Assembly: GCA_022827945.1 (NCBI GenBank)
Contig: JAJEIT010000065.1
Coordinates: 1 to 64,000, forward strand
Origin: Dehalococcoidia bacterium
Lineage (GTDB): Bacteria; Chloroflexota; Dehalococcoidia; Tepidiformales; Tepidiformaceae
Reading direction: 5' to 3'
DNA length: 64,000 nt
The position numbers were made by a program, and so were the translations under genes. The notes beneath the pieces are model-generated. The model saw only the letters and a program-made list of their open reading frames with translations. It was not told the DNA's origin and made no database searches. Numbering within the stretch: the first letter of the stretch is position 1; every line of letters starts with the position of its first letter. This document shows, piece after piece, positions 10,146-18,552 of this stretch.

Positions 10146-10284
10146 CGCCTCCCTCCAAGGCTTGCTGCGTGGATGACTCTAGCCCTACGAGGCTACCAGC
10201 CCCGGCGAGCCGCTTCAAGAATGCGTTCAGAACGGGGCGCGCTTGCTTGCGGTCGCTCCGGGAAGCGTTAGAGTGGTGAGTGCG

Positions 10285-10557
10285 ATGGTTGAGACATCTG
10301 GTCCCGAATCCACGCCGACCCCGGTTTTCGGCCCCGACAGCGAGGAGATGCTGCGCTGCACGCGCTGCGAACTCCGCTACGTGCCTTCGAAGTCGACCAG
10401 TTCCCTGCGTCTCACCTACTGCAGCTTCCTTTGCGAGCTGGGAGACCTCGGCTTCAGCATCGCCGGGCTGGAGCACATGGAGCCGCAGCCCAAGGCGATC
10501 GAGGCCCCCGCGGTCGAACCGGAGCAGCAGCCGACCGAGCCCGCCATCGTCGAGTAG
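10285..10557 (+). CDS. Small cysteine-rich (zinc-ribbon-like) protein
   Basis: A 90-residue protein with CTRCELRY followed 18 residues later by CSFLC, a CxxC...CxxxC arrangement that suggests a zinc ribbon. The C-terminal third is rich in Pro, Glu and Gln (EPEQQPTEP). A TAGAGT box lies 10 bases before ATG 10285. I do not recognise a family. Confidence 0.55.
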   Translation: MVETSGPESTPTPVFGPDSEEMLRCTRCELRYVPSKSTSSLRLTYCSFLCELGDLGFSIAGLEHMEPQPKAIEAPAVEPEQQPTEPAIVE

Positions 10558-10572
10558 CGCCCCCCAACACCC

Positions 10573-11034
10573 TTACGACCCGAGCGGCATCACCAGTTCT
10601 GTGCGCCATTCAGCGGGGTTCGGCACCTCGCCCGGGTCGGTCCAGTAGATCTCCCAGGGCGCCGCTCCTCCGACCTTCCCCTGCTCCGCCAGCCAGGCCC
10701 CGAGCGCGTCCCAGGACTGGCCGAGGGTGTCGTACGGGCCGACGTGCATCGTCGTGACGGCGTCCCCGCCGGGGAGCTCGACGACCTCGAAGCGGCCCTT
10801 CGCTTCGACCGGCCCGTTGACGGGCATGCCGCACTCCAACTCCCACTCCGGACCTTCCATCGAGAGGTAGCGCGAGAAGGGCGGCCCGGCGGGATTGGCC
10901 TCGCTTGCCTGCAGGAAGGCGAAGACGGCCGGGAGCAGTTCGCCCATGACCGGCCCCATGGCGTCGGCGCGCGCTGTCGCCCGGATGACCACCGCGGACT
11001 GCGGCTCGAGGCGTTTCTCTTCGACTTCCAGCAT
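10573..11034 (-). CDS. GyrI-like effector-binding domain protein
   Basis: A 153-residue stand-alone GyrI-like/SOUL-type small-molecule-binding domain: an N-terminal LEVEEKRLEPQSAVVIRA, a central GPPFSRYL, the second half-repeat with PGGDAVTTMHVGPYDTL, the helix SWDALGAWLAEQGK, and a C-terminal WEIYWTDPGEVPNP. Such domains bind hydrophobic ligands and are often found alone or fused to AraC or MerR regulators. No DNA-binding domain is present here. Confidence 0.8.
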   Translation of the reverse strand: MLEVEEKRLEPQSAVVIRATARADAMGPVMGELLPAVFAFLQASEANPAGPPFSRYLSMEGPEWELECGMPVNGPVEAKGRFEVVELPGGDAVTTMHVGPYDTLGQSWDALGAWLAEQGKVGGAAPWEIYWTDPGEVPNPAEWRTELVMPLGS

Positions 11035-11072
11035 GGGGGCCTCCGTGGGTCGGTACGGGGCCGTACGCTACC

Positions 11073-12116
11073 ATGCCCAGCATGAATCCCTACGCGATCA
11101 CGGTGGTCGGCGGCGCGGGAATCGTGGGCCGCGAGTTCCTCAAGATCCTCGACGAGCGCGAGACGCCGGTTCGGCGTCTGCGGCTGCTCGCGACGAAGCG
11201 CTCGGCCGGTTCGACGGTCGAGTTCCGGGGCTCGACGGTCACGATCGAGGAGACCTCGCCGGACTCATTCGCGGGAGACGACGACATCGTGTTCCTGTCG
11301 GCCTCGGGCGACGCCTCCCGGCAGTACGGCCCCCTCGCGCGCGACCGCGGCGCGCTCGTCATCGACGATTCGAGCGCGTTCCGCATGGACCCCGAGGTGC
11401 CGCTCGTCATCCCCGAGGTGAACGCGGACGCGCTGAGCTGGCACAACGGCATCGTGAGCCAGCCGAACTGCACGACGACGCCGATGGTGATGGCGCTCTA
11501 CCCGATCCATCGCGACAACCCCCTGCGACGCATCGTCGTGAGCACCTACCAGGCAGTCGCGGGCGCGGGCGCGGCGGCGGTGGAAGGGCTGCGCACGGAA
11601 ACGACGGCCGCGCTCGCGGGCCGGCGCGAACCCTCCGGAACGCAGAAACGCGAGATCGCCTTCAACGCCGTGCCCCAGGTCGACGTCTTCGTCGAAGACG
11701 CCTCCACGAAGGAGGAGACGAAGATGGTGAACGAGACCCGCAAGATCCTCGACGCGCCGGAACTGGCAGCGAGCGCGACCTGCGTCCGCATTCCTACCTT
11801 CTTCGGGCACGCGATGGCGATCTGGGCGGAATTCGAGCGGCCCGTGGACCCGCGGGAGGCGCGCGAGGCGATCGCGACCATGCCCGGCGTGCGCGTCGTC
11901 GACGAGCCGGACGGCGAGCGCTACCCGACTCCGGTCGACGCGGCGGGGAACGACGACGTGCTGGTCGGGCGAATCCGCGCGGACAGCTCGCGTCCGGGGG
12001 CGATCGCGCTCTGGGCGGTGACGGACAGCATTCGCAAGGGCGCGGCCACGAACGTGGTCCAGATCATCGAGGAAGCGGACCGGCGGGGACTCGTGCGGGG
12101 CGCTGCGGAGCGATAG
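11073..12116 (+). CDS. asd: Aspartate-semialdehyde dehydrogenase
   Basis: Converts aspartyl phosphate to aspartate semialdehyde with NADPH, the branch point to lysine, methionine and threonine. The N-terminal VVGGAGIVGREFL is the nucleotide-binding loop, SSAFRMDPEVPLVIPEVN is the conserved domain-1 segment, SQPNCTTTPM holds the catalytic Cys, and RIPTFFGHAMAIW carries the active-site His region. The length of 347 residues is normal. Two in-frame starts are possible: ATG 11073, or ATG 11082, which begins MNPYAIT and is nearer to the family N-terminus. thrB lies elsewhere in the window (32649), so the pathway genes are not clustered. Confidence 0.95.
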   Translation: MPSMNPYAITVVGGAGIVGREFLKILDERETPVRRLRLLATKRSAGSTVEFRGSTVTIEETSPDSFAGDDDIVFLSASGDASRQYGPLARDRGALVIDDSSAFRMDPEVPLVIPEVNADALSWHNGIVSQPNCTTTPMVMALYPIHRDNPLRRIVVSTYQAVAGAGAAAVEGLRTETTAALAGRREPSGTQKREIAFNAVPQVDVFVEDASTKEETKMVNETRKILDAPELAASATCVRIPTFFGHAMAIWAEFERPVDPREAREAIATMPGVRVVDEPDGERYPTPVDAAGNDDVLVGRIRADSSRPGAIALWAVTDSIRKGAATNVVQIIEEADRRGLVRGAAER

Positions 12117-12151
12117 CCAGTAGCCAGCGGCCCCGCTAGGCTAGCCGCGTC

Positions 12152-12958
12152 ATGCCGCATGTACAGCTTCGGGACGTCGTCGCCTACTACGAGGAGGCGG
12201 GCTCGGGCCCGCCGCTGCTGCTGATCGCGGGCCTCGGTGGCCACTCTGGACTGTGGTCGCTGCAGCTCCGGGCGCTCTCGCTGGGACGGCGCGCGATCGC
12301 CTTCGACAACCGCGGCGCGGGCCGCACCAGCGCCCCCGACAAGCCCTACTCCATCGCGGGCATGGCCGACGACGCCTGCCAGTTGCTCGACCGGCTCGAC
12401 ATCGAGAAAGCGAGCGTGGCCGGGTACGGCATGGGCGGCGCCATCGCCCTCGAGCTGGCTGCCGAGCACGCCGATCGGGTCGAGAACCTCGTGCTGATCG
12501 GGACGTCGGCGAGCCCGTCGGGCCGCCAGCGCCTCGTGACCGAGGGCTGGGCCGACGCGCGACGCTCGAGCCTGAGCCGCGAGCAGACGTTCGCGCTCAC
12601 GGCGCCGTGGCTGTACACCTCCGCGCTCCTGTCAGACGGGCAGAGTCGCAGGCAGGCGGTCGAGAGCGGCGCGAACGACCCGTATCCGGCGCAGGACCAC
12701 GCCTACGCGCGCCAGGCGGAGGCGTTCCTCGCCTACGACGCCAGCGCGAAGCTGGCCGGTATCGAGCAGCCGGCGCTCGTGCTCTCGGGCGAGGAAGACA
12801 TCCTCGTCGACCCGGCGGACGCGGCCGCCCTCGCGGAAGCGCTCCCGAACGGGACGCTGCAGCAGCTTCCAGGCGCGCACGCGGGCCTGGTCGAGCACCC
12901 GCAGGCGTACGCAGCGGCGATCACGGAGTTTCTGTCGGCGCCGGTCCCCGCGGGGTAG
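12152..12958 (+). CDS. Alpha/beta-hydrolase-fold protein, nucleophile Ser replaced by Gly
   Basis: A 268-residue protein resembling 3-oxoadipate enol-lactonase-type hydrolases: LLLIAGLGGHSGLW, FDNRGAGRTSAPD, GEEDILVDP (acid) and PGAHAGLVEHP (His). The nucleophile elbow reads GYGMGG, with Gly at the Ser position. It may be inactive or may use different chemistry. ATG 12152 has a TAGGCT box ending 9 bases upstream and no Shine-Dalgarno. It is the second serine-less hydrolase in the window (compare 8411). Confidence 0.82.
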   Translation: MPHVQLRDVVAYYEEAGSGPPLLLIAGLGGHSGLWSLQLRALSLGRRAIAFDNRGAGRTSAPDKPYSIAGMADDACQLLDRLDIEKASVAGYGMGGAIALELAAEHADRVENLVLIGTSASPSGRQRLVTEGWADARRSSLSREQTFALTAPWLYTSALLSDGQSRRQAVESGANDPYPAQDHAYARQAEAFLAYDASAKLAGIEQPALVLSGEEDILVDPADAAALAEALPNGTLQQLPGAHAGLVEHPQAYAAAITEFLSAPVPAG

Positions 12959-13149
12959 CACACCGGTGCCCGGTCGCGCCCAGTCGACCCTGACCGGAAC
13001 GCAGTTCCGCGATCAGGTTGCAGGCCTCGCGAAGTCCCTTGATCTCCTCGTCGACACATCGAGGGCTGGCCCATTGCCCGGGTGCTCCGTCTCCACTGAC
13101 GGCCGCAGGGTGGGATCCGCAGGGTCATCACAGGGCTGAGCGGGAGCGC

Positions 13150-13518
13150 TCAAATCGGCAGAACCCGGACCCTGCTCCGGCCTTCGTCGACCACGACGAG
13201 AGCTCCAGACAACAGGTCTTCCTCATGCTGACCCAGTGCGGCGACAACCGCGGCGCCCAGATCGTCTGGCAGGATGTTCGCCGCTCGAACCTGAAGCACG
13301 CTCGGGCCGGCTTCGTGCGAGAGCGCGAGCATGGTGCCGAAGTCGAGGTCGTGGGTGAACACGACGTAGTGGTTGGCGGCCGCCCAGTCCATGATCTCCC
13401 TGTCGGTGGCTCGCGGGTAGCCAACCGTGGACCAGTGCACAGCCTCCCACCCCTGCGCTCGCAGCACTGGCAACCAGTCAGGCTACAGGTTCATCTTGAG
13501 GAGGAGCTTCGGCCTCAC
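13150..13518 (-). pseudogene. DUF5615 PIN-like toxin, interrupted by TAG
   Basis: The frame reads GTG 13518 (overlapping the DUF433 stop as GTGA), ten further codons, then TAG at 13483-13485, then continues with a full DUF5615 body: LPVLRAQGWEAVHWSTVG, DREIMDWAAANHYVVFTHDLDFG and VLQVRAANILPDD. DUF5615 proteins are PIN-like nuclease toxins paired with DUF433. Besides the stop, the N-terminal catalytic Asp (usually LLLDEN or LLLDMN) reads LLLKMN. Restart at GTG 13473 would lose the first strand. The toxin is most likely dead; a sequencing error would not explain both changes. Confidence 0.75.
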
Positions 13519-13754
13519 AGTGTCGAGAGGGGAACCTCGTGTTCCTGCAGCCTCCAGGCCGCGTAGGCCAAGGCCTGGTTGATGTCTTCCCGCTCGAGGT
13601 AGGGATAGGCGTCGAGGATTTCTGCGGGGGAGCGCCCGGCCGCCAGAACGCTGACCACGGTCCCCACGGTTACCCGCAGTCCCCGTATGCAGGCCTTACC
13701 GCCCATGACCTCTGGATCGATGGTGATTCTGTCCAACGCCTTCATGGTCATCAC
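13515..13754 (-). CDS. DUF433 antitoxin
   Basis: A 79-residue DUF433 protein: DRITIDPEVMGGKACIRGLRV, then TVGTVVSVLAAGRSPAEILDAYPYL and EREDINQALAYAA. This is a helix-turn-helix-like antitoxin of DUF433/DUF5615 (VapBC-like) modules. It ends with a 4-base GTGA overlap with the toxin frame, the normal arrangement. Since the toxin is interrupted, the antitoxin may be retained only as a remnant. Start could be ATG 13754 or ATG 13745 (MKALDRI). Confidence 0.85.
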   Translation of the reverse strand: MMTMKALDRITIDPEVMGGKACIRGLRVTVGTVVSVLAAGRSPAEILDAYPYLEREDINQALAYAAWRLQEHEVPLSTL

Positions 13755-13916
13755 CTGTCAATGCTGGGGCTTGGGGCTTGCCCGTTGCAAGTAGGTAGCC
13801 CTCGCACCATCGGCCTCCTCTATGGCGTGTCCCACCACTCGACCGTGGCGGTCCGCCGCGCCGCCGCCAACAGACTGCTCGCGACCATCAGGTACGGCGC
13901 CACCGATGTCTCTACT

Positions 13917-14810
13917 TTAGACCGCTTGAGTTTGCGCTGGGCTGCCACCGGCCTTTCCTTCAGCCCGCGACAGGTTGCTGACCAGCAGCTCGTCGATGGC
14001 GGCGCGGCCACGGCCGTTCGAGTTGATGGCCCGGCCCATGGGAACGAGCTCCCGGTCGTAGTCGCGGTAGAGGTCGTGGATGTCGGGGTGGGACGAGTTC
14101 GAGAGGAGCGCTGGCACGCCGCGGGCGGTCAGGTCGTCGAAGGCGTCGCGGAGGCGCTCCTGGTCGGCGAAGCCGAAGTCGCCGCTGGTGTACTTCGTGA
14201 ACTGCGAGGTCGCGCTCAGGGGCTGGTAGGGCGGGTCGAGGTAGACAAAGTCGCCGGGTTGGGCGCGTGCGCAGGCTTCGGCGAAGTCCTCGGCGTGGAG
14301 TTCGGTACCGGCGAGGCTGGCCGACGCCTCGCGGAGGCGGTCGGCGTCGAGGATGGTCGGGTTCACGTAGCGCCCGTGAGGGACGTTGAAATGACCCTTG
14401 CTGTTGACGCGGTAGAGGCCGTTGTAGCAGGTCTTGTTGAGGAAGAGGAGGCGGGCGGCCTTCCGGTCGGGGCGGCGGAGACGGTGCTGGTTTCGGACCT
14501 CGTAGTAGTAGAGGCCGCGCTGCGAGGACTCCCGCGCGAGGTACCGCCGCGAGAGCGTGTCGAGCGCCGCGATGACGCCCTCGGCGTCGTCGCGGACGGC
14601 CTGGTAGGTGGCGATCAGGTCGGGATTGCTGTCGGCGAGGGAGGCGTCGCGGATGAGGCCCGCTTCCTGCAGGGCGAAGAAGACGGCTCCGCCGCCGAGG
14701 AAGGGTTCGTGATAGCGGTTGATCCCGTTCGGTCCCCGCCCGATCCGCTCGACGATGAGCGGGGCAAGTTTCCCTTTGCCTCCAGCCCACTTCAGGAACG
14801 GCTTCGCCAC
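13917..14810 (-). CDS. dam: DNA adenine methylase (Dam/D12 class)
   Basis: A 297-residue N6-adenine methyltransferase of the D12 class. Motifs: PFLKWAGGKGKL (SAM-binding motif X-I), YHEPFLGGGAVFF, LNKTCYNGLYRVN and YLDPPYQP (motif IV, DPPY). Family members methylate GATC or related sites; the specificity here is not readable. No restriction partner is adjacent, so it is an orphan methylase. GTG 14810 is preceded by TACAAT ending 6 bases upstream (14817-14822), consistent with a leaderless transcript. A broken toxin-antitoxin pair lies downstream. Confidence 0.92.
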   Translation of the reverse strand: MAKPFLKWAGGKGKLAPLIVERIGRGPNGINRYHEPFLGGGAVFFALQEAGLIRDASLADSNPDLIATYQAVRDDAEGVIAALDTLSRRYLARESSQRGLYYYEVRNQHRLRRPDRKAARLLFLNKTCYNGLYRVNSKGHFNVPHGRYVNPTILDADRLREASASLAGTELHAEDFAEACARAQPGDFVYLDPPYQPLSATSQFTKYTSGDFGFADQERLRDAFDDLTARGVPALLSNSSHPDIHDLYRDYDRELVPMGRAINSNGRGRAAIDELLVSNLSRAEGKAGGSPAQTQAV

Positions 14811-14846
14811 GGGGTCATTGTACGCAGCGGCTGGCGCGGGCCGGCC

Positions 14847-15536
14847 TCAGGTTGCCGGTTTCTGCATGCTCAGGCCGGCGGCGCGCTTGATGGTGAAGTA
14901 GCAGGCGATGAAGAAGACGAGGCTGATGGGGGAGGTGACGCGGCTCACGATGACGTACTCGTTGGCGGAGAACTCGCCCAGCAGGAAGATGCGAAAGATG
15001 CCCGTGCCGATGTTGTAGGTCATGAACACGAGCGTGAGGATGACGAACAGCCGGTGGCCAGGCTCCATCAGCGTGCGCAGCGCAGGGATGGTCTCGCGTG
15101 CGACCGCCCCCACGAGCGGCTTGCCGATGGCGATGCTCCCGAGGCAGACGGCGGCCACGAGGAAGTCGCTGTAGATGTTCTGGGCGGCGAACGCCTTGGC
15201 GCTGTCGGCCGCAAGCCCCACGACCGCCGATCCGGCCACGACGACGAAGCCGAGCACGGTGATGAAGCGGATGACGCCGCTGTCGCGGTTCGTCGCGAAC
15301 ACCCAGGTCGAGGCCGCGAAGGAGGCGACGATCGCGACCTGGGTGCGCCAGAGGTCTTCCGGCCAGAACGAGTTCAGGACCAGGAAGACGACGAGGGGCA
15401 GGAGGCTCCAGAAGATGCGCCAGTCGACGGCGCTGAAGTCGCCCTGGGCGAGCTTGCGGAAGTCGGGCAGGTTGGGGGCGTCGAGCGCGTCCTCGGGGGC
15501 CTCATCAGGCCGGTTCGCCGTCGGTCCGGACGCCAC
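14847..15536 (-). CDS. Multi-pass membrane protein (VC0807/DUF3159-like)
   Basis: A 229-residue protein with a soluble N-terminus of about 45 residues and some six transmembrane helices arranged in two similar halves (IFWSLLPLVVFLVLNSF...; RLFVILTLVFMTYNIG...). The pattern resembles VC0807-family or DUF3159 proteins of unknown function. I favour GTG 15536, preceded by TATGCT ending 6 bases upstream, over GTG 15554. Identity to a named family is uncertain. Confidence 0.65.
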   Translation of the reverse strand: MASGPTANRPDEAPEDALDAPNLPDFRKLAQGDFSAVDWRIFWSLLPLVVFLVLNSFWPEDLWRTQVAIVASFAASTWVFATNRDSGVIRFITVLGFVVVAGSAVVGLAADSAKAFAAQNIYSDFLVAAVCLGSIAIGKPLVGAVARETIPALRTLMEPGHRLFVILTLVFMTYNIGTGIFRIFLLGEFSANEYVIVSRVTSPISLVFFIACYFTIKRAAGLSMQKPAT

Positions 15537-15628
15537 GAGGCCAGCATATCGCACGTATCGGAAACGCTCCGCAGCGCCCGGCTCCGGGGGCAGGGCGTAT
15601 CATCGGGCCACTCTCGGGGAGGGAACGG

Positions 15629-16807
15629 ATGCCGGCGCTTGATGGCATGCGGGTGCTCGACATGACCCAGTACGAGGCGGGGACCTCGTGCACGCAGCTG
15701 CTCGGCTGGCTGGGCGCGGACATCGTCAAGATCGAGTCGCCCCGGGGCGATCCGGGGCGCGGCGTCGTGGCGCAGCCGGGTCTGCCGCAGTACTTCCTCA
15801 ACTACAACAGCAACAAGCGCAGCATCGTCATCGACCTCGCCAGCGAGGAGGGGCGCGCCCTGCTGCTGCGGATGGCGCCGCGGTTCGACGTGTTCGTCGA
15901 GAACTACGGGCCGGGCGTCATCGAGAAGCTGGACCTGACCTACGACGTCATGAAGCAGGCCAACCCGTCGATCATCTACGCGCGGCTCAAGGGGTTCGGG
16001 CTGAGCGGTCCCTACTCCGGCTTCCCCTCGTACGACTGGGTGGCGCAGGCGGCGGCGGGGACGTTCTCGGTGACGGGCCGGGCAGGCGACCCGCCGACGC
16101 GGCCGGGGCCGACGATCGGCGACTCGGGCACGGGCGCGCAGCTGGCGCTCTCCATCACCGCCGCCTACGTGCAGAAGCAGCGCACGGGCGAGGGCCAGTT
16201 CATCGAGATCTCCATGCAGGAGGCGGTCACGCTCTTCATGCGCACCCTCGGGCTGCGGACCTGGGGGGAGGCGCCGCAGGAGCGCACGGGCAACGCGCGC
16301 GGTCCCGGCACGGACGTCTACCCCTGCAAGGGCGGCGGCGAGAACGACTATCTGTTCGTGATGATCGTGACTACGGCCCAGTGGGACGCCTTCTGCATGA
16401 CGATCGGGATGCCCGAGCTGATCAGCGACCCGCGCTTCGAGACGCAGCGCGGTCGCTTCGAGCACGGCGCGGAGTTCTACGACATCGTGAAGGAGTGGAC
16501 GCTCCAGCGGACGAAGCACGAGGCGATGAAGGAGCTCGGCAGCGCGGGCGTGCCCTGCTCGGCCACGCTCGACACGTACGAGCTGTTCACGGACCCGCAC
16601 CTGAGCGAGCGGGGCCTCGTCGAGGAGCTCGAGCACCCCGAGCTGGGGTCGGTGAAGCTGATGCGGATGCCGGCGCGGCTCTCCGGCTCGGACGTTCCCC
16701 TCGAGGTCGCGCCCATGCTCGGTGAGCACACGCGCGAGGTGCTGGGCGAGCTCGACTTCGGCGAGGACGAGATCGAGGGGCTGTTCGGACGGGGCGTCAT
16801 TGCCTGA
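15629..16807 (+). CDS. CaiB/BaiF family (class III) CoA-transferase
   Basis: A 392-residue family III acyl-CoA transferase, which moves CoA between carboxylic acids. Diagnostic segments: LDGMRVLDMTQYEAGTSCTQ, LGADIVKIESPRGDPGR, NSNKRSIVIDLASEEG, the active-site region VENYGPGVIEKL, and GFGLSGPYSGFPSYD. It starts at ATG 15629 after GGGAGGG, with a TATCAT -10 box further upstream. The substrate cannot be deduced. A ThuA-like gene follows on the same strand. Confidence 0.93.
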   Translation: MPALDGMRVLDMTQYEAGTSCTQLLGWLGADIVKIESPRGDPGRGVVAQPGLPQYFLNYNSNKRSIVIDLASEEGRALLLRMAPRFDVFVENYGPGVIEKLDLTYDVMKQANPSIIYARLKGFGLSGPYSGFPSYDWVAQAAAGTFSVTGRAGDPPTRPGPTIGDSGTGAQLALSITAAYVQKQRTGEGQFIEISMQEAVTLFMRTLGLRTWGEAPQERTGNARGPGTDVYPCKGGGENDYLFVMIVTTAQWDAFCMTIGMPELISDPRFETQRGRFEHGAEFYDIVKEWTLQRTKHEAMKELGSAGVPCSATLDTYELFTDPHLSERGLVEELEHPELGSVKLMRMPARLSGSDVPLEVAPMLGEHTREVLGELDFGEDEIEGLFGRGVIA

Positions 16808-16855
16808 GACCCGTGGGGTGCGGAAGCGCCGCCATGTCGGCGTATCATCGCGGGC

Positions 16856-17605
16856 ATGCCTCGAATTGATGCCTACCTCGTCGCCAACGCCCGATTCCAC
16901 GACACGGACTTCGCCCGGCTGGAGCTGCTGAAGCTGCTGCACGAGGACGACGATGTGCGCGTGCGCGTGGCCGAGTCGTTCGCGGACACGGAGGGGATCC
17001 GCGCCGCCGACATCCTCGTGACGTACACATGCGACCTGCGTCCGCAGCCGGACGAGGAAGAGGCGCTGCGCGACTTCGTCGCGGGCGGTGGGCGCTGGGT
17101 GGCGCTGCACGCGACGAACGCGCTCCTCGACTTCGGTCCCGAGGGCATCATCGCGCCGCGCATCTGCGACACGTTCATGGAGACGCTCGGCAGCCGCTTC
17201 ATCTCGCACCCGCCCACCCAGCCGTTCCAGGTGACGGTGACGGCGCCGGACCACCCGCTGGTGGCTGGCATCGAGCCGTTCGAGGCGTCGGACGAAATCT
17301 ACCTGTGCGACTACTCGCAGGGGCTCACGCCGCTCCTCGAGACGCGCTTCACCGGAAAGTTCGAGGCCGGCTACGTCGAGAACGACTGGCCCGACGACGA
17401 CCCCCGCCTGATCGCTTATGTACGCGAGCTGGGCGAGGGCGCCGTCTTCTACCTGACGCTCGGGCACTCCTGCGGCAAGTACGACATGCAGCCGCTGGTG
17501 GAGGAGGCGCCGATCATGCGCGGCTCGTGGGAGCTGCCGGTGTTCTACGAGCTCGTCCGCCGGGGCCTGTCATGGGCGAAGGAGCCCGCGAAGGCCAGCG
17601 CCTAG
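16856..17605 (+). CDS. ThuA-like (trehalose utilisation) domain protein
   Basis: A 249-residue protein with a glutamine-amidotransferase-like fold of the ThuA family: LLHEDDDVRVRVAESF, ADILVTYTCDLRPQPDEEEALRDFVAGGGRWVALHA, PPTQPFQVTVTAPDHPLV and AVFYLTLGHSCGKYD. ThuA-type proteins are linked to sugar-derivative metabolism, but none of the neighbours is a sugar gene. ATG 16856 is preceded by TATCAT (16843-16848) with 7 bases between and no Shine-Dalgarno. The 3' end overlaps the convergent SDR by 4 bases. Confidence 0.88.
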   Translation: MPRIDAYLVANARFHDTDFARLELLKLLHEDDDVRVRVAESFADTEGIRAADILVTYTCDLRPQPDEEEALRDFVAGGGRWVALHATNALLDFGPEGIIAPRICDTFMETLGSRFISHPPTQPFQVTVTAPDHPLVAGIEPFEASDEIYLCDYSQGLTPLLETRFTGKFEAGYVENDWPDDDPRLIAYVRELGEGAVFYLTLGHSCGKYDMQPLVEEAPIMRGSWELPVFYELVRRGLSWAKEPAKASA

Positions 17606-18384
17606 GCCATCATCGCGCCGTCGACCGGGAGGAAGACGCCGCTGATGTAGGACGCCTCGTCCGAGACGAGGAACGTCACTGCGTTCGCGATTTCGTCCGG
17701 CGTGCCGAGGCGGCCGCCGTCGAGGGTCGGGCCGGTGCTCCCGCCGCGACCGCCGACGGGCTCGTCCTGGTCGCGGTAAAGCTCGGCGGCCTCGGCGGCG
17801 GCGGTGTGGAGCATGGGCGTGTCGATCGTACCCGGGCAGATGGCGTTCACACGCACGCCCTGGGGCCCGTAGGCGCGAGCCAGCGAGCGGGTCAGGTTGA
17901 TGACGCCGGCCTTCGTCGAGCCGTAGAGGCCCTGCAGGGGAACGCCGTGGAGGGCGGACACCGACGACGTGTTCACGATGGCGCCGCCGCCGGCAGTGAT
18001 CATGTGACGGATGGCGTAGCGGCAGCCGAGGAGAACGCCGCGCAGGTTGATGTCCATCATCTGGTCCCACTTCTCCATGGGGTCGTTGAGGGAGTCGAAC
18101 CAGAAGTGCACGGCGGCGTTGTTGTGCATGATGTTCAGGCCGCCGAGCTCATTGATGGCGTAGGCGGAGACCGCCTGCCAGTCGTCCTCGCTGGCGATGT
18201 CGGCGTGGACGTAGTGCGCCTCGCCGCCGGCTGCCGTGATCGCTTCGATGGCGGCGTGGCCCGCCTCGTCGTTCACGTCCGTGCCGATGACGCGGGCGCC
18301 TTCGCGGGCCCAGCGCCTCGCGACGGCCTCGCCCATGCCCATACCAACTCCGGTGACGATCCCAACCTTGCCTTCGAGGAGCAT
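17602..18384 (-). CDS. SDR-family oxidoreductase
   Basis: A 260-residue classical short-chain dehydrogenase with glycine-rich GIVTGVGMGMGEAVA, NNAAVHF, the Ser of NTSSVSAL and the YGSTK catalytic Tyr/Lys pair. It keeps an insertion before the C-terminal LGTPDEIANAVTFLVSDEA. NAD(P)-dependent alcohol/ketone interconversion is likely; the substrate is unknown. It sits divergently from the Rieske oxygenase gene (18553), 168 bases apart. Confidence 0.92.
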   Translation of the reverse strand: MLLEGKVGIVTGVGMGMGEAVARRWAREGARVIGTDVNDEAGHAAIEAITAAGGEAHYVHADIASEDDWQAVSAYAINELGGLNIMHNNAAVHFWFDSLNDPMEKWDQMMDINLRGVLLGCRYAIRHMITAGGGAIVNTSSVSALHGVPLQGLYGSTKAGVINLTRSLARAYGPQGVRVNAICPGTIDTPMLHTAAAEAAELYRDQDEPVGGRGGSTGPTLDGGRLGTPDEIANAVTFLVSDEASYISGVFLPVDGAMMA

Positions 18385-18552
18385 CGTGCTCCCTCCTTCT
18401 CTCTCGTGCGTCGCGGCCAGACGGCGCGCGTGCGCGTCAGCCTACCGGATGGGGCGGGCAGCGCGCGGAGGCCCCAAACGTTGGCCGTGCTCTGCTACGA
18501 TCCGGCGCGAAACCGCAGACCCCATGACGGTCTCGAATCGAGGGCTCTCACC

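Noticed and set aside
12733..13131. A minus-strand frame across the 12959-13149 gap.
   Set aside because: It overlaps the hydrolase gene antisense and has random composition.
13820..14011. A minus-strand frame overlapping the end of dam.
   Set aside because: It overlaps dam in another phase and shows no homology; the gap 13755-13916 holds nothing I can call.
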